Assembly (NCBI GenBank): GCA_037833965.1
Contig: AP031359.1
Span: forward strand, 4,956,001 to 5,020,000
Direction of reading: 5' to 3'
Source: Marchantia polymorpha subsp. ruderalis
Lineage: Eukaryota > Streptophyta > Marchantiopsida > Marchantiales > Marchantiaceae
DNA: 64,000 bases
Positions 9,822-22,000 of this stretch are shown one piece after another. The stretch's first letter is position 1. The number at the start of each line of letters is the position of its first letter. A program made the translations under genes and the position numbers. Below the pieces are notes generated by a model, which was given only the letters and a program-made list of their open reading frames with translations, did no database searches and had not been told where the DNA came from.

Positions 9822-12800
9822 ATCAACACATCCCACCGACAAATCAGTGCAATGCGCTGCAAACGGCTCGAACAACCACTGGCGGAAATGCCAATGTTGT
9901 GCGGTAAACGACTCGTACCAAAGTTTCTTCGACGCACCCGAACTTTGTAACGTCTCAACGAACGCGATTTTCAGATGTAAAACCTTGGTGAGAGGAGGCA
10001 GATAATGCTCTTCAGTGAGGAAAGGATGAGTGCAACAGGAGAAAGGCAACACCAAATTCACGGCTGTGCACGACACTAACCCACATCACCTAATTAGACC
10101 TCCAGAGTAGCGCAAAACTCATGGATACACTACGTGCAGGGTATGTAGAGGCATTCGTAAGCTGCGGGTGGATGGAATCTCTGTACTACCTACATGTATT
10201 TGATCGGAAAGTCTACAGGTTATTGATGAAGGTGGCAAATAGGAACTTTGTCCTATTCAGTATATAAAAAGTACTTTCTCTGTAAATAAAATATTATGTA
10301 ACAAGATTGAGAATCTCAAGCTTAGAACTCGGTCTAGCCCCTCAAACTTGTATGTACAAACTCTGGATAAGGATAAAATTCATATTTCCTGTGTCTGATT
10401 ATAGCTTATCAGTCTCTCTCGGCTTGCAATTCGCCAAGTCCAAATCTCTCATTAATCGGCAAAACTTGAACTCTCGATCAAAATTAAAATTGTGACAATG
10501 TCTAATTCTCTCTATACCTCTCCTTTCAAAAGCTGTTGATGGTTTTACGCTTGCAAGCCGTTTATGACTTCATATATTCAGGTATCCATATTCTGAACTC
10601 CAGTTGCCCTATTTGCTCTCAAAGCATTATTCATGAATTCTTAAAATATGCTCTAGTATTCCTCTAAATTGAAAGAATCCTATTCACATCATAAATTTGT
10701 TCATGCATACATGTGTACCTTAATTATAGCAACTACGAGAACATGATAACTGCGGTGAGTTCTTCTTACATCCAAGCCGTTCATTTTGTAACAAAAAAAG
10801 TGGTATTCAAATCCAAGAATTCCAAAGAGATACTCTTAAATAATTCATTCACCACATATATATCCATATAACAAAGTTGAAATATACCAATGAACTTTTT
10901 ACAGCTACAAATCTACGATACAATATTGTGTGACTTGATAAAAAATAAAAAATCACATATCTCGTTCCTTCTAGCTTGAATCCACCCGCTCAACTCCTCT
11001 ATGTGGCCTCTGGATTCTTCAAACTTAGTCAATTTCAAAAAAGCTGATCAACTTGAAGAAGATGGAAACCAAAGGCCAAAATTCATATACTCAATATCTG
11101 TTAGTGAATTAGTTATGTATCTGAGTGACTATGACATTGAGATAGACATAGTGACGAGCTTTCTATCGAAATCAACATTCAAATTACTTGCTTCGTCTCT
11201 TCAAGTCTCCATCCACAGATCATACATAACTCTTTCCACACTACTTTGAATTCTATCATAAAATTAATTTGTCACATATAATGCTAATTATTTGTTCTAA
11301 CTAAGCACAATCAATCTAACTAGGCTAAGCAGTACTCAGGTAACTTGAAACAATCTTTCCCTCAACAAGTGTGATAAGATTTGTAACCTTTATTACCTAT
11401 ATGATAATTATTTTAACAAAATACTGCAAAAATTCAAAATACATCTTTCAACAAACTACTATCGATTAATTTTGTGTCATGACCAACATAATGGAAGTGT
11501 AATAATCATTTTAAGTTAACATAGTTGCTAGCCCAATTTATTTGTACACTTGTGAAAAACTTGCAATAATTGAAAATAGACAAAATAGATTTCTTTGAAA
11601 TCACTTTGAGACATGAAAAAATTAACATTCAATTATGACTATCTCAACCATTTGTTTGAACATGGTATGTTCATACAATTCATACTACTTGTTGAGTGTT
11701 ATAATTTATTTATTTTCTCAAATCCACAACTAAATAGACAAAATTTGACTATTTTAATGAAAATTGATAACATCTTGCATTAATTAAGTCTTTCAAATTA
11801 ATCTGTAAAATCAGAAATTATTGTGTTCCTTCTGATGCCAGATCATTATCAACGTTTGTAGTGAATTAAGATATAAATTTAGCAATGTTGATTGTGGGTC
11901 TGTTTGGAAGAGAACAATCACTAACTTTCAATCGCAAATACTTTCGTGTAAAACCATGAAAGCCTTCTACACATGAACTAACACAAGGCACTATATAAGA
12001 GACCCTATCGAGAGGTGACGGATCCGTACTTGAGAATCATTAAAGAACTAACTATACAGCTTAGGGTCTGAGAAATTTCAGAATAAACCTCCCAAGCTAC
12101 TAGTTTGCGCACACAACACACAAAAACCTATATATGTTACTAAGATATATAATCTTCCACTATCCAACAAGGTGAAAGTTGCTTTCTGAGAACGTGTACA
12201 AGACCAAATATCCACTAAGTTGTAGAAGCTAATTACTTATTCAATTTTAAGTACATAAGTCAACACTTATAGCAAAATCCAACATCAAATTTTAATTAGC
12301 TTAACAAGTCTACATAAGTTTTCTTCAACTTATCATATTAAACCCAATCTAGGTAATTTGTTCCATATGAATTGTGTAAAAAGTAACAGTGTTTGTTGCA
12401 AAGACTTTTTTAATTTAATAGGATCAAAATTACTTGGATAGTAATCCTTTGTGAGCTCTACAAAAATGCCTTGAATCGTACATCGTCATCCAATTTATAA
12501 TTTTGAACACCTGTATTAGCAACTTTATATTTCACGTTTTTTTTTCATTTCTGTTTGAGCAATCTCAAATACCTCACTAGCCCACAATAAGATCTGGTCT
12601 AATTAGTTAAGTTGCACCAATTGCATTTGTTAAGACTAGTCTAGATCCAAACGTTCTTTAAAAGTTGTGCAAAGGATCATAAGTTTGTATTATGTTGAAG
12701 TAAAATTTCAAGTTCACATACTAAACAAATGGAAGAAAATTCGTAGTCATTCTAATTATTGAGTTGTATATCCAGATTGCATGATGGAGTTTGAGATCCA

Positions 12801-12950
12801 ATCATTAGCTTTTGCTCTTGTTTCCATTGATTTTGCAAACATTAAACATAATATTTTTGTTTATTTGTTTGTTTGTACTAGGTTGATACATATTTTTAAT
12901 CTTATGTTTCATTGCTAATTGTTACATCAAATTTTTCCACATCCCACATG
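9822..12950. other. 5' side of the RING gene, then AT-rich intergenic DNA
   Basis: The first few hundred bases should hold the RING gene 5' UTR and promoter, but no convincing TATA box or other element could be assigned. Around 10.3 kb base composition drops from moderate to low GC and stays low. Open frames beyond that point are short and show no family motif. I see nothing else I can support. Confidence 0.5.
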
Positions 12951-12999
12951 TGAATTGACATCCATATTTTGAGATCATTTCTAACGTAATACCAAACCA

Positions 13000-14750
13000 A
13001 GTAACTATACATTCATACACAAAGCTCAACCTTTTTTTTTACCAATTTTTTTAAAGTCTTAGACTCATAAACTTTTGTAAAACAATCCGTAGCAACAACC
13101 ATGAAACCTTATATTTTTTTATGACCGTCAACAAATATAGTAAACCAATGCTTCATTTTTTGAATGATTCTAATGGAAACATAATACACAAGTCGTCTCT
13201 CAACATATATTTGTTTGCAAATACTTGACATTCATCGTATAATTTGCTCTACTCATAAATATACTTGAACAGATTCGGCCCATAATGTCATGTACCAAAT
13301 CTTTCCGCAAAATGTTTTTCCCAAAATCTTCATGAAACCTTGTTATAATTTTGAGAACATTGTTTTTTTAACCTCAAAGCAAAAAATATAATTTTTTTTT
13401 CCAAAAACACAATAATTAACCTACAAAGTTATAAAAACATTTCTTATTTGTGATTTATGTACTTATTTCTTTTGTTGCATCATCCCAAAAATTCATAGCT
13501 TCAAATAATCAAATGACTGACAAATATGAACTTCTCCGGATCATTGTTCATGTTGACAAATATTAACATTGCATTAAAGGTTGTCTTTGAAAACCATGTC
13601 TATCCATTTGTGAAAGAAAATCAACTTTTGTTGCTTCGTACCCACGCAATGTAAAGATATAAGAAAAATTCTTGAAGCAAAATTATACATCGTACAATTT
13701 TTTTCTTTGCATTCTGTTTGTTGGAAAAAAATCACTGATTCAAAATCGATTATCGATCACTTATTCAAAATCTTAATTACAGTAAGTAATGTTGAATTTT
13801 CCTCGACACACAAAAATATAATTGTTTTCATTTTACAATATTGTAATTCAAATTTGCTAACGTGAGTTGTCTACTAACATAGTAGATGGAATCATAATAT
13901 CCTTGTTAATCTATTAAGTTAACATTTTGCCCAGTAACTTTTTTGATACATTCTTAAAAATTGAAAGCATTTTTTTCAATTCAGAATTCATAAAGTTGAT
14001 TCCAAAAGCAATACTTACTTAAGCTTCTCAATAGCTTCTCACAATTTTGGGATAGCTTGCAGAGGAGTAGCATTAATTTTCAATTCCTTAGTTAAAGTCT
14101 TAGCAATCACATTGTATTGTTCAATAAGTTAGCAGTAATAACCCGTAATTTTAAAAAAATTCTAAGATAACGTTTGGTAGTAAAAAAGTTATTCTTATAA
14201 TAAAAAATGTTTTATCTTAAAATCTTTATAAATCATCTCCTATAAAACTATGTGATAAACCAATGTCTAGAATAATAATTAATATTTTTTTCATGTTAAG
14301 TGTGAATTCTAACTCATCAAAGTGTTCCAAAATCTTGGATAACTTTTTCAAGTGTGAGTCCACATTCCTGAAAATTTCTAAATCATCCATAAATACTTTT
14401 ACTATATGATATAAGTATAGATCCAAAACTCTAGTACTTAATTTTTTGAGTAAAGGTTAAGCATTGCAAAGATTGAATGCAATAAGGTTAAAACAACAAG
14501 AGCCTCATGATGAAGAAAAGTTGATTTACAATCAATTCCTAGGTATTCACCGAAAGCCCTTTTTTGGTTGAACCTTGCCATAAATAAAAGGCTATGCCAT
14601 TATAAAGAAGATATTTGCTTGATGAAACCTCATTCAGACATAAATTACTTGATGGGACCCATCAAGTTACAATTTATTCGATGGTATTCCACAGACAGTC
14701 CACGTCAAACTGTTATAGTATGAACAAAAAACGATGGACTGAATCTTCGT
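13000..14750 (-). mobile_element. Ty3/Gypsy pol fossil (minus strand)
   Basis: A very decayed Ty3/Gypsy reverse-transcriptase region. The clearest part, at 14226-14426, reads VKVFMDDLEIF, the active-site box of the family, followed by HLKKLSKILEHFDEL and LNMKK, which match the conserved spacing after that box. Just upstream on the same strand is FNLCNA, resembling the Gypsy motif before the box. Sequence toward 13 kb has faint similarity to the following RNase H part. No terminal repeats were found, so the ends are approximate. The copy is broken many times and AT-rich like its surroundings, which implies great age. Confidence 0.62.
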
Positions 14751-14850
14751 GTTACCTTCGGTAAAGTCTAAACGGTCCACGTCACACTGTTATAGTATGA
14801 ACAAATCACGGTGCGTTAGTCTTTGTGTTACCTTTGGCAGAGTTAAAACT
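14698..14850. repeat. 77-bp tandem duplication
   Basis: Two adjacent copies begin at 14698 and 14775 with gtccacgtcaaactgttata and gtccacgtcacactgttata, and share tagtatgaacaaa and gtgttacctt. They differ by scattered substitutions, so the duplication is not recent. No function is evident. Confidence 0.85.
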
Positions 14851-17351
14851 TGATGTGTCAATGCATAAGGTTCTCGTCAAGCTCATTCATGACATTGAGT
14901 TTAGACTTAACAATTTAGAGGATTAGTTGTCACAATCTCATTTGGAAGCAGTGTGTATGGAGATTGTTGAAGGCGTATGAGCAGCTAACTGACTTGCTCA
15001 TATTTCACAATTTTACAATATCTAACTAACTTTCCGATTTCACAAGGACAATTCATGGAACACGAATTTGGATTCTGCCCATATGTGGAGCCAAACGTTG
15101 CAGTATTACTAACACCAAGCGTTATTGGGCAGGTCTATCATGTAGGCCGAGCGTTGACATCAAAATCTCAAAGTTATTGAAGATATCATACAGGTTGGCT
15201 CGAGTTTTGGACTTGTTTGTCAAACAATTTTGTTGGGCCTATGTGGCTTGTTTGTAAGCACATGTTGCAAGCTCCAAAAGCATATGCACTAAAATTGTTG
15301 TTGTTCAGTGGGCAACTTGGTATAAACTCATCTTCATATTCTGCTTAATTTGGAGCTCATCGTAGCAATGACCGACAAATCTGATTCTTTTTCAACGTTA
15401 TGAAGTTAGGCAACCATAGGAGCTAAAGTCATCGCCTGTGAAGCCATATCACCTATGCAGAAAGATGTGCTGGCTAAATGTTATGGTATGCCTTGTGTGG
15501 CATTTTTAGAGATCAATTTGTAACTCTAGAAAGTCTTGCAGGTTAAAAGTTCCAAAATATAAGTTTCATTCAATTTTTTTTATCAAGTATAGTAATTAGT
15601 TTAGTGATTCATAATCATTGTTGTGAGTTTGACAGCTGCGTACTTCATGATCAAACGCCTCCAAGAGAGTATCATCATAGATTTTTGTAAAAAAGGCTCT
15701 TTTATTATTTTGTTATGTCATTTAGATTCTTTTCATCCGCTCGGATTGAGTACGATTGAATTTGTTTTTTCATGTCTGAGCTGATGAAGCCACTCTTTTG
15801 GTTGACAGGATATGATATCACAAGAAAGAAAAAGCTTTTGAGAAAACAACTATATGTTATATTTTAACATTCTCAATGAATATGTAGTTTGATGATTTAC
15901 TCGTGTTTTTATGAAGCCATCTATTTGTTCTGTGCTTTGGTTTGATGGAAAGTCATTGGTGATTTTTGTAAAAAATTCATGCCCATCAATCGTTTTTAGT
16001 TTTTTCTTCTAGATAGCGTGGTTAGTTATGAAGCCGAGGTAGGATAGAAGTTTCAAAGCCTAAAAAGGTTTTCTTAAAAATTGGATTGAAAATATGTAGA
16101 CTTAAAAAGTGTTTGACTTCAACTCATTAGTTGCTCCTAGGATGATCAGGCCAAAGGCAAGAAGATAATGAAAGCTGTGGGCAGAGTAGATGTGCCACAA
16201 GATGCTTTCATGGCTGTTTTGCGACTAGAGAAGGAAGTACTTTGAAGGTTCAACTAGGTTATGTACAAGAGGATGTTTATTAAATGTGATACAATCATTC
16301 TAGTAGTGCGATCTTGAACTCGGTAAACCTAGCAAATGTATGCAAGTGTTGATCAAGTTTTTTCTACTCACATTTGAACACACTGATGAGAAGTAAGAAC
16401 TTTATCTTTTTGCAATAATTGTTTATAGTGGAACCGAGGATGAAAACTTGTTGAATAGAGAGGTGCACTAGATCGGATGAGAAATAGATGCCAAGTAGAA
16501 TTGAATCTATCTCCATCCACATGACTTATCCTGCATTAGTCTCATGTGGCGCCTTACTTGGAATTGAACAAGATACAAAGCTCTGACGAATGGAGCAATA
16601 GCAGTGAAATCAACTCTTGCTCATCAATAGGAAACTTGATAATTGGAGGATGGAGGACCCGGATTAGTCCATTATTAGGTACCTTTGAGCCAGCGATGTA
16701 CAATATCTAGGATTAGAGTTGCCACCATCATGGGGTTGTGTTTATGGACATACTTATTCAAGATGTGTGACTTGGAGTAAGTAATTGTTATAATTACTCT
16801 ATTTCAACAACCAGACAGCTCATTACTCATACCAATTTCCTTGTATGTGAAGTGGAATTATATTTTTGAGTTTTAGAACCTCATTCCAAACGTGGAGGAG
16901 GTATCTTTTTGAGTACTGTTTAGAGACATGTAGATATCCTTTGAATATATAGCAGCTACAACTATTTTTGAAATCTGTAAAGTGTCTTGATACAAGATTG
17001 TAAGTCGCGTCCAAATGTCCAACTACATACCATCTTCTTTACGCTAGCTTCCAATATAGCGTGATAGTGAAACATGTGGATGACAATAAATCCATGCTCA
17101 TAACAAAACTGTAAGTAAACTTATTGAGCTCTTTTCTCTTGCTGCAAGAACCTAACAATCGAGTGATCCGAGCTTTTAATCAAGTGATGAGCAGATTTGT
17201 TAGAATTTGCAAGTTTAAGAATATGGAAGAGTTTGAGAAGTCTTCGCTGGCATACTAGCACAATAGATGTGCAATTATTGAGATTCCCAACGCAAAATGC
17301 ATACCTCTTTCACATTCAACTATTTTTTAACATAGATACACTCACTAGAAG
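14851..17351. other. AT-rich stretch with exon-like scraps, no gene assigned
   Basis: Short open segments with flanking AG or GT signals occur, most notably 16141-16236 on the plus strand ([13 protein letters not shown] and [15 protein letters not shown] after a ctcctag acceptor). I could not place them in a family. Their look is that of decayed host or transposon exons lying upstream of the MULE relic. No RNA gene or repeat structure was recognised. Confidence 0.35.
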
Positions 17352-18432
17352 ATGGCTAGAGTTCAAACAAGTAAGATGGTTCATTTGATTGGAAGAAGTC
17401 TAGATGAAGTTCAAATAGAGGCCAAGCGTATAAGATTGGGAGAGAATTTTGACAATTTTGAGGAATTTGATAGATGTCTTCATTCTTGGTGACTGATGGA
17501 AGGCAGCGCATATCATAGATTCAAGACAAAATTCAACTTTCTTGTGTGTGTTTGCCGATATGATTTAGTATAACAAAAGCCTTTGATTAGGAATAAGAAG
17601 ACTGTACTAATTAAAGAGGTTGAAAACGAGATCGTTTTAGTTCCAAAAGTTCAGAGTCAACAACAACCAAGAACTCTCTCACAACTACTACTGCTACGCG
17701 TGTTTGTGTTCAAGCTACGAAGGCTGCTTGAGATGAATTAGGTTGAGTCAACTTGCGACAAACAACAAAGTATCTTCTCAAGATAACAAAAGTATTTAGA
17801 ATTATCCGCGTTTAGTTGTAAAACATACTTCAAAGTGGAATTCTAGTAGTTTTGGATCACGCCGTGATATGTTTAAAAATAGAAGTGAAATTCTATGACC
17901 AGAGCTTGTGGTGAATTAGACCGATTACTAGAACATGGATATAGTTTAATAGATCCATGTACTTTTAGAGTTTATTGTCAACGCACTACAAAAGAGGCAT
18001 TTGTGATCACATTGTTGAATGTTGAAACATATGTCCACGACATAATAGTAGCTGGAGAGGTCCTACAAGTACTTCACAGTGGCTTGTTGTGACTATATGA
18101 AACTGGATTACACAAAACATTCATGTACCTGTTAGAGAATTAGTGAGTGTATTGAAGTCAGATTATAAGTTGAACACAAAGTATCATCAGATGTGGCGGG
18201 CTAAGGATATGATGAAGTATTTATACTAAGAAGAACAGCAAAAATTTTACCACATGATTCCGGTTATGATGACAAAGATTCAGGAAGAAGATCACAACAG
18301 TGACGTGAATTGGTCAACATACTCCAATTCTAGAATTTTCCAACATGCATTTATATGTTCTTTCTGCGACACGCAGCGCTATGAAGTATTGTTAGCTGCA
18401 AGTTAGCTTGGACTCATCTCACACAAAGAACA
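17352..18432 (+). mobile_element. MULE (Mutator-like) transposase relic, left part
   Basis: Plus-strand coding relic of a MULE transposase. From an ATG at 17352 the frame reads MARVQTSKMVHLIGRSLDEV, then LGENFDNFEEFDRC, followed by a zinc-finger-like N-terminal region with CTFRVYCQRTTKEAFVITL, which resembles the CPFRv...e.fvi..ln pattern of MuDR DNA-binding domains. At about 18140-18230 is ELVSVLKSDYKLNTKYHQMW followed by RAKD, matching the MULE signature before the DDE domain. The reading ends abruptly at 18432, where the LTR element begins, and resumes at 29465. Several stops and shifts interrupt it, so it is not functional. Terminal inverted repeats were not found. It is a plain DNA transposon relic, older than the LTR element inside it. 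Confidence 0.72.
18428..18432. repeat. Left target-site duplication of the LTR element (gaaca)
   Basis: The five bases gaaca immediately precede the left terminal repeat, and taaca follows the right one at 29460-29464. Four of five bases match, consistent with the 5-bp duplication made by Gypsy integrases after some decay. Confidence 0.5.
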
Positions 18433-18684
18433 TGAAGTTAAACGGGAGATTCCCCCACTCGAATTCCCGTCGGTTGTTTACCCTACAGGCAAAACCGTCA
18501 CCGACACAAACATAGTCAAGCCTTACCCACCCCACACTCGAAGACTCCAGGTCTGACGCTCACAGGCACTACTCCCAACGCGCTAGGCTCGACTCGAAGA
18601 TTGTCAGTTCTTTGAGCCATCCCCTATACCCTACGACTTGAAACCCTTGCATCGACACTATTTTTAGCAAAACCGAAAACCACA
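18433..18684 (-). repeat. 3' LTR of the Gypsy element
   Basis: This 252-bp repeat aligns end to end with 29203-29459. On the plus strand it runs tgaagttaaac...aaaaccaca; on the element strand it starts TGTGGTTTT. Shared blocks include ggcaaaaccgtcac, cacaaacatagtcaagcc and cactatttttagcaaaacc. The internal side is the higher coordinate. Confidence 0.85.
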
Positions 18685-18954
18685 TGACAGATGTTGTGCG
18701 AATATGTATCGCAATACATCCAACATCGCTAACATGCTACTCACATACACATATGCACACATACACACATATAAGGCGCGAGAGAGTACACACTCAAATG
18801 TCACAACTCGCCCCCTAGCTCGCAGTCAAGTCCCTCTTTCTCCCAAGTAGCCTCTATCTACAACTACATGCTATACACCTTCGTGGGTGCGCGAACCAGT
18901 AGGCCGAATGCTATGTCGCCCCATTGTTAGTTACCTATCTGCAATTCATAACAT

Positions 18955-20404
18955 GTGAAGATCAAGTCTTCTACCCCTCTAAAGAACATCGAGAACAAAC
19001 CCATCATCCAACCGGAATAACATCTATCAGCAGAGTTAGGCACAACATGTGCCATCCCCTAGAGCACCTATCACACACCAATATATGGGCCGCCTAACGA
19101 GCTGATCCACACACCATGCACCTCAAGCCAGCACGTACTATTGCTAAGCGTGGGTCCATAGTGCCATCTACGTTTGGAAGGTGGCAGGGCGCACAATTGC
19201 GCACATGATCATTTCAAACAACGCCATCGCGACCCTCCAACATGAGATCTCCAGAAGGTAACACCTCCCGCACTCGCAAGATTGTGCGTCCCGCTGTCAA
19301 ATCCAATGTCGTTGATGCAGTTTGTTGTAGATAGACGTAATCTCCCACTTGGAATCTACGAATCGATGATTGATAACCTCCTCTCCGAATGGTTGCATAT
19401 CGCAACGTATCTTTATGTTGAGCAATCGCAAGATTCTCAAACGCTGTAAGCATAACCCTCCGAAAGAGCTCTTCACCCTGAGAACATACTCTCACTCACA
19501 TATTCGGGTCATCAAGGTTCACCACCTTTCTAGACTCACGATGAATTGATATTGGCAAGTGTGGATCTCGGTCGTACAATAGAAAATATGGTGAGAAGTA
19601 AGTCAAGGATGCTTGACGACTAAACCAAAATCCCATGGCCAACGATGGTAACTTAATATCCTAGTCCCCAAGATGATCTTTCTAGAGGCCATACTTGCGC
19701 AACGCCCTCTTCACCGTCTGTACAACACGTTCAGCTAAACCATCCGCCTTTGGATGATCTTGCGACATGGTTCGGTGATCAATCAACGCCTTGTCACACA
19801 AGACCAGAAACTCACCTTGAAACTTCGTCCCCTAATCGGTCAACACTTTAGTTAGTGCACCATAGTGACTAAGCATCCTATCAAGGAAAGCGTGTGCTAC
19901 TCCCTCACTTGCCTTGTTAGGTAATGCCACCAACTCAATCCACTTGGAGAAATGCTCTACGATGACTAACACATAGCGATCATGTCGTACAGTCAAAGGT
20001 AGTGGTTCTACAAAGTCCAAACTCCAACGGTAACCCAACCCCATGATGGGTTATGGATGTAACTATGGTGTCGCGGCATTGAACGATGCTCTCATCCAAT
20101 CACAAACTATGCAACGTGATACCAACTACTATACTTGAGTATGCATACCACGCCACCAATATTGACCAAGGAGTAAGCTGTTTGTCCGCTTCACTCCAAA
20201 ATGTCCCAACTCCTCATGAGCATGACTCACAATGCGTGCTATGTGAGCTAGATGTGGTACTACTAGTACCCTACCGTCCTTCCAGACTCGTGAAACATGT
20301 GATCCCTCCAATCGGTATCTCTTCGCACGTTGGAGAACACGATCTCGCTCCTTGGCACCCACTATGCTTGGCACCATGCAGGTCTGTATGAACTCCAACA
20401 CCAA
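18955..20404 (-). pseudogene. Gypsy integrase with C-terminal PHD-type zinc finger (fossil)
   Basis: Integrase parts in order on the minus strand: the zinc-binding tail HFGVKRTNSLLLGQYWWRGM (about 20.15 kb), the catalytic start RWSLDFVEPLPLTVRHDRYV with FSKWIELVALP (about 19.9-20.0 kb), and the C-terminal FQVGDYVYLQQT (about 19.3 kb). After it come CMVCGSAR, LVCDRCSRGWHMLCL and WVCSRC, which give the C4HC3 spacing of a PHD finger (about 18.96-19.14 kb), a chromatin-reading fold. In host proteins PHD fingers read histone H3 tails; here a targeting role for the integrase is inference. The region is broken in several places and is a fossil. Confidence 0.78.
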
Positions 20405-20699
20405 TGCATCATTGTGAACATCACCCTACTCAACACCACCATCCTCAACCTCACGATCTGAAGATCGACCATGTATTCTTTTACAAGAGTAAGATCTCAG
20501 ATGATCCTCTTTGCTGGAGTTTCCACGTAACCAACACATGAAGGAAAATGCATGCCAACCAGGCACCATCTCCTCGTCAACCTCATCATGCCATCTAGCT
20601 CAAGTGTCATCCTCCTGGTTCGTGCATGGGTTCTTACTCAAACCATCAGCATCAAGGTTCGCAAGCCAAGGTCTATGCACTGCCGTTATCTTGTAAGAT

Positions 20700-22000
20700 A
20701 CGAGGCCACCGTGCAAGCTTCCATGTGAGCTTGTCGGACTCCATCAACCACTTGAGCGGATGATGATCAGTAACAAGGGTGAACTACGTATCAAACAAGT
20801 AACACCTGAAGTGTGCCATAGCCCACACCGCTGCCAAGCACTATACCTCGTACGAACTAAACCGCGACTCCGCTGCGTTGTTTGAACGACTAGCGTACGC
20901 AACCACAAACTCCTTGCCCTCATCATCACGCTGCGTCAACACCGCTCCAAGTCCCAACATACTCCAAATAGTTTGCAAGTGGTATGGAGGACCTCTTAAA
21001 GGGTTACCTCAAAATGGGAGCGGCCACCAACCTTGCCTTGAGCTCATCAAAAGCTCTCTCTTGCTCATCTTCCCATTGCCACTCCTTATCTGACTTTAGC
21101 AACTAGTTCAAAGACTTGGCTATTGCACTAAATCCCTTCACATACATCCGGTAGTAGTTCGTCAAACTCATGAATGCACGAACTCTACTCACATCCGTGG
21201 AACAAGGGATGCGTGCAATAGCCTTCACCTTTGCTTGTTGAACTCCTAAATCATCTAGGTATATCACATGAGCCAAGTACTCAACCTCCTCCTTGAAGAA
21301 CTTACACTTCCCATGATGTAACCTCAAATCATGAGCCCTCTACCGCTCAAACACAATCTCCAAATGTATCTGGTGTTGCTCCACAGTGTCACTAAACACC
21401 AAGATATCATCAATGTAACATATGACAAAATCTATACCCGCCAAGATTTTGTCCATAACCCTCTAAAACTCGGCAAGTGCATTCTTCAAACCAAAGAGGA
21501 AGAATCGCCACTAATACAAACAATCCTTGCCGTGGGCGTTGACGCCCCTGAACGTTGTTTTGATCTTGTACTCCTCCCGAATTAGCAATTGATGATATCT
21601 TGCCCAAAGATCCAAAGTACAAAAAATCCTCGCATCTACCACCACATCAAAGATCTCTTCTAGTGTAGGCATGGCATATTTATCGGACTTCGTCTCCCGA
21701 TTGATAGGACGGTAGTCTCTACACATGCGCCTATGTGTGTAGTTGCCATGTACATCCTTCTTCACCGGCATGACAGTGGCTGACGCATACTCACCATGCG
21801 ATAACTCCACTTGTCCAGCCTCCTGTAGGTCCAACGTACTACTTTGAATCAAATCCCTCTCCATCTCACTATATCGATAAGGACGACGGAAGATTGACGT
21901 ATCACTAGCCAATTCTATCACTATACCTGGTCCAATCAACGCACCCAACTCCTTCATATTGAAGGCAACACAACTCCTATAGTCTCATAAGAATTGTGTC
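20700..22000 (-). pseudogene. Gypsy reverse transcriptase and RNase H (fossil)
   Basis: The reverse transcriptase shows RMCRDYRPINRETKSDKYAM and TLEEIFDVVVDARIFCTLDL (about 21.6-21.8 kb), the usual Gypsy motifs before the catalytic box, and HHGKCKFFKEEVEYLAHVI with VRAFMSLTNYYRMYVKGFS (about 21.1-21.3 kb), the motifs after it. The RNase H part lies at about 20.7-21.1 kb, with YASRSNN and TLVTDHHPLKWLM readable. It is broken in several places. Confidence 0.85.
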
